Below, in pieces: positions 5,537-5,632 of a DNA stretch of 5,632 nucleotides. Positions within the stretch are counted from its first letter, which is position 1; the number at the start of each line of letters is the position of its first letter. The translations under genes were made by a program, and so were the position numbers. The notes beneath the pieces are model-generated. The model was not told the DNA's origin and made no database searches. It saw only the letters and a list, made by a program, of their open reading frames with translations. This DNA is from Pseudomonadota bacterium (GTDB lineage: Bacteria > Pseudomonadota > Alphaproteobacteria > Thalassobaculales > Thalassobaculaceae): contig JAQBUJ010000248.1 in NCBI GenBank assembly GCA_027623845.1, positions 1-5,632 of the forward strand, read 5' to 3'.

Positions 5537-5632
5537 TCACTCCAGAACCCGAAAGCCCTGGTGTGAGATGACGCGAAAATTATCGGTGACGGTATCGCGC
5601 CACGCGCGCCACTTTTCAGGCAGCATTTCAGC
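5537..5632 (-). CDS. C-terminal tail of an unidentified minus-strand protein (runs off the right edge)
   Basis: Read on the minus strand, the last 96 bases give 31 codons open to the window edge and ending in TGA (5539-5537). The peptide includes LPEKWRAWRDTV (4-15), then DNFRVISHQGFRVLE at the terminus. The tryptophan/arginine-rich, well-formed sequence, the codon choice, and the change to AT-rich DNA just past the stop suggest a genuine protein end. Thirty-one open codons alone would be weak evidence. I do not recognise the family. The start and most of the gene lie outside the window. Confidence 0.45.
   Translation of the reverse strand, partial: AEMLPEKWRAWRDTVTDNFRVISHQGFRVLE

Overview
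The window reads as chromosomal DNA of an alphaproteobacterium, probably near the Rhodospirillales. The reasons are a circularly permuted, two-piece type tmRNA gene, an alpha-type SspB ending in the SLDxFRKK tail, GC-rich coding sequence, and the kinds of housekeeping genes present. Nothing suggests a mobile element, phage or CRISPR array. The lineage is an inference; no ribosomal RNA is present.

Layout from left to right: (1) the C-terminal end of a glycosyltransferase-like protein (1-324, +). (2) A tmRNA (ssrA) locus with its own sigma70-like promoter (408-435). The acceptor half ends with an encoded CCA at 522, a 37-nt spacer follows, and the tag-coding half starts at 560. The tag reading frame is 644-682 and spells ANDNYAEARLAA. 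(3) A leader with a strong hairpin, then sspB (816-1310, +), the ClpXP adaptor that recognises proteins carrying the ssrA tag. (4) A class I [4Fe-4S] fumarase (1394-3004, +). (5) A spacer with a duplicated 8-nt palindrome, then a class III PLP aminotransferase (3090-4397, +). (6) Ten bases later, a small serine alpha/beta hydrolase (4408-5028, +). (7) A convergent small one-TM protein (5090-5347, -). (8) An AT-rich intergenic stretch, then the C-terminal tail of a further minus-strand gene running off the right edge (5537-5632).

Functionally, the clearest unit is ssrA-sspB. The RNA tags proteins on stalled ribosomes, and the adjacent gene makes the adaptor that delivers such proteins to ClpXP. 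Fumarase (TCA cycle), the aminotransferase and the hydrolase follow on the same strand. The last two are almost certainly co-transcribed; whether fumarase is read through from sspB (83-bp gap) or into the aminotransferase (85-bp gap with a hairpin) cannot be decided by eye. I found no convincing novel multi-gene system. The most interesting points are the ssrA-sspB adjacency, RNA structures in the tmRNA spacer and sspB leader, and an aminotransferase that resembles glutamate-1-semialdehyde aminomutase but carries an arginine expected of beta-amino-acid aminotransferases.
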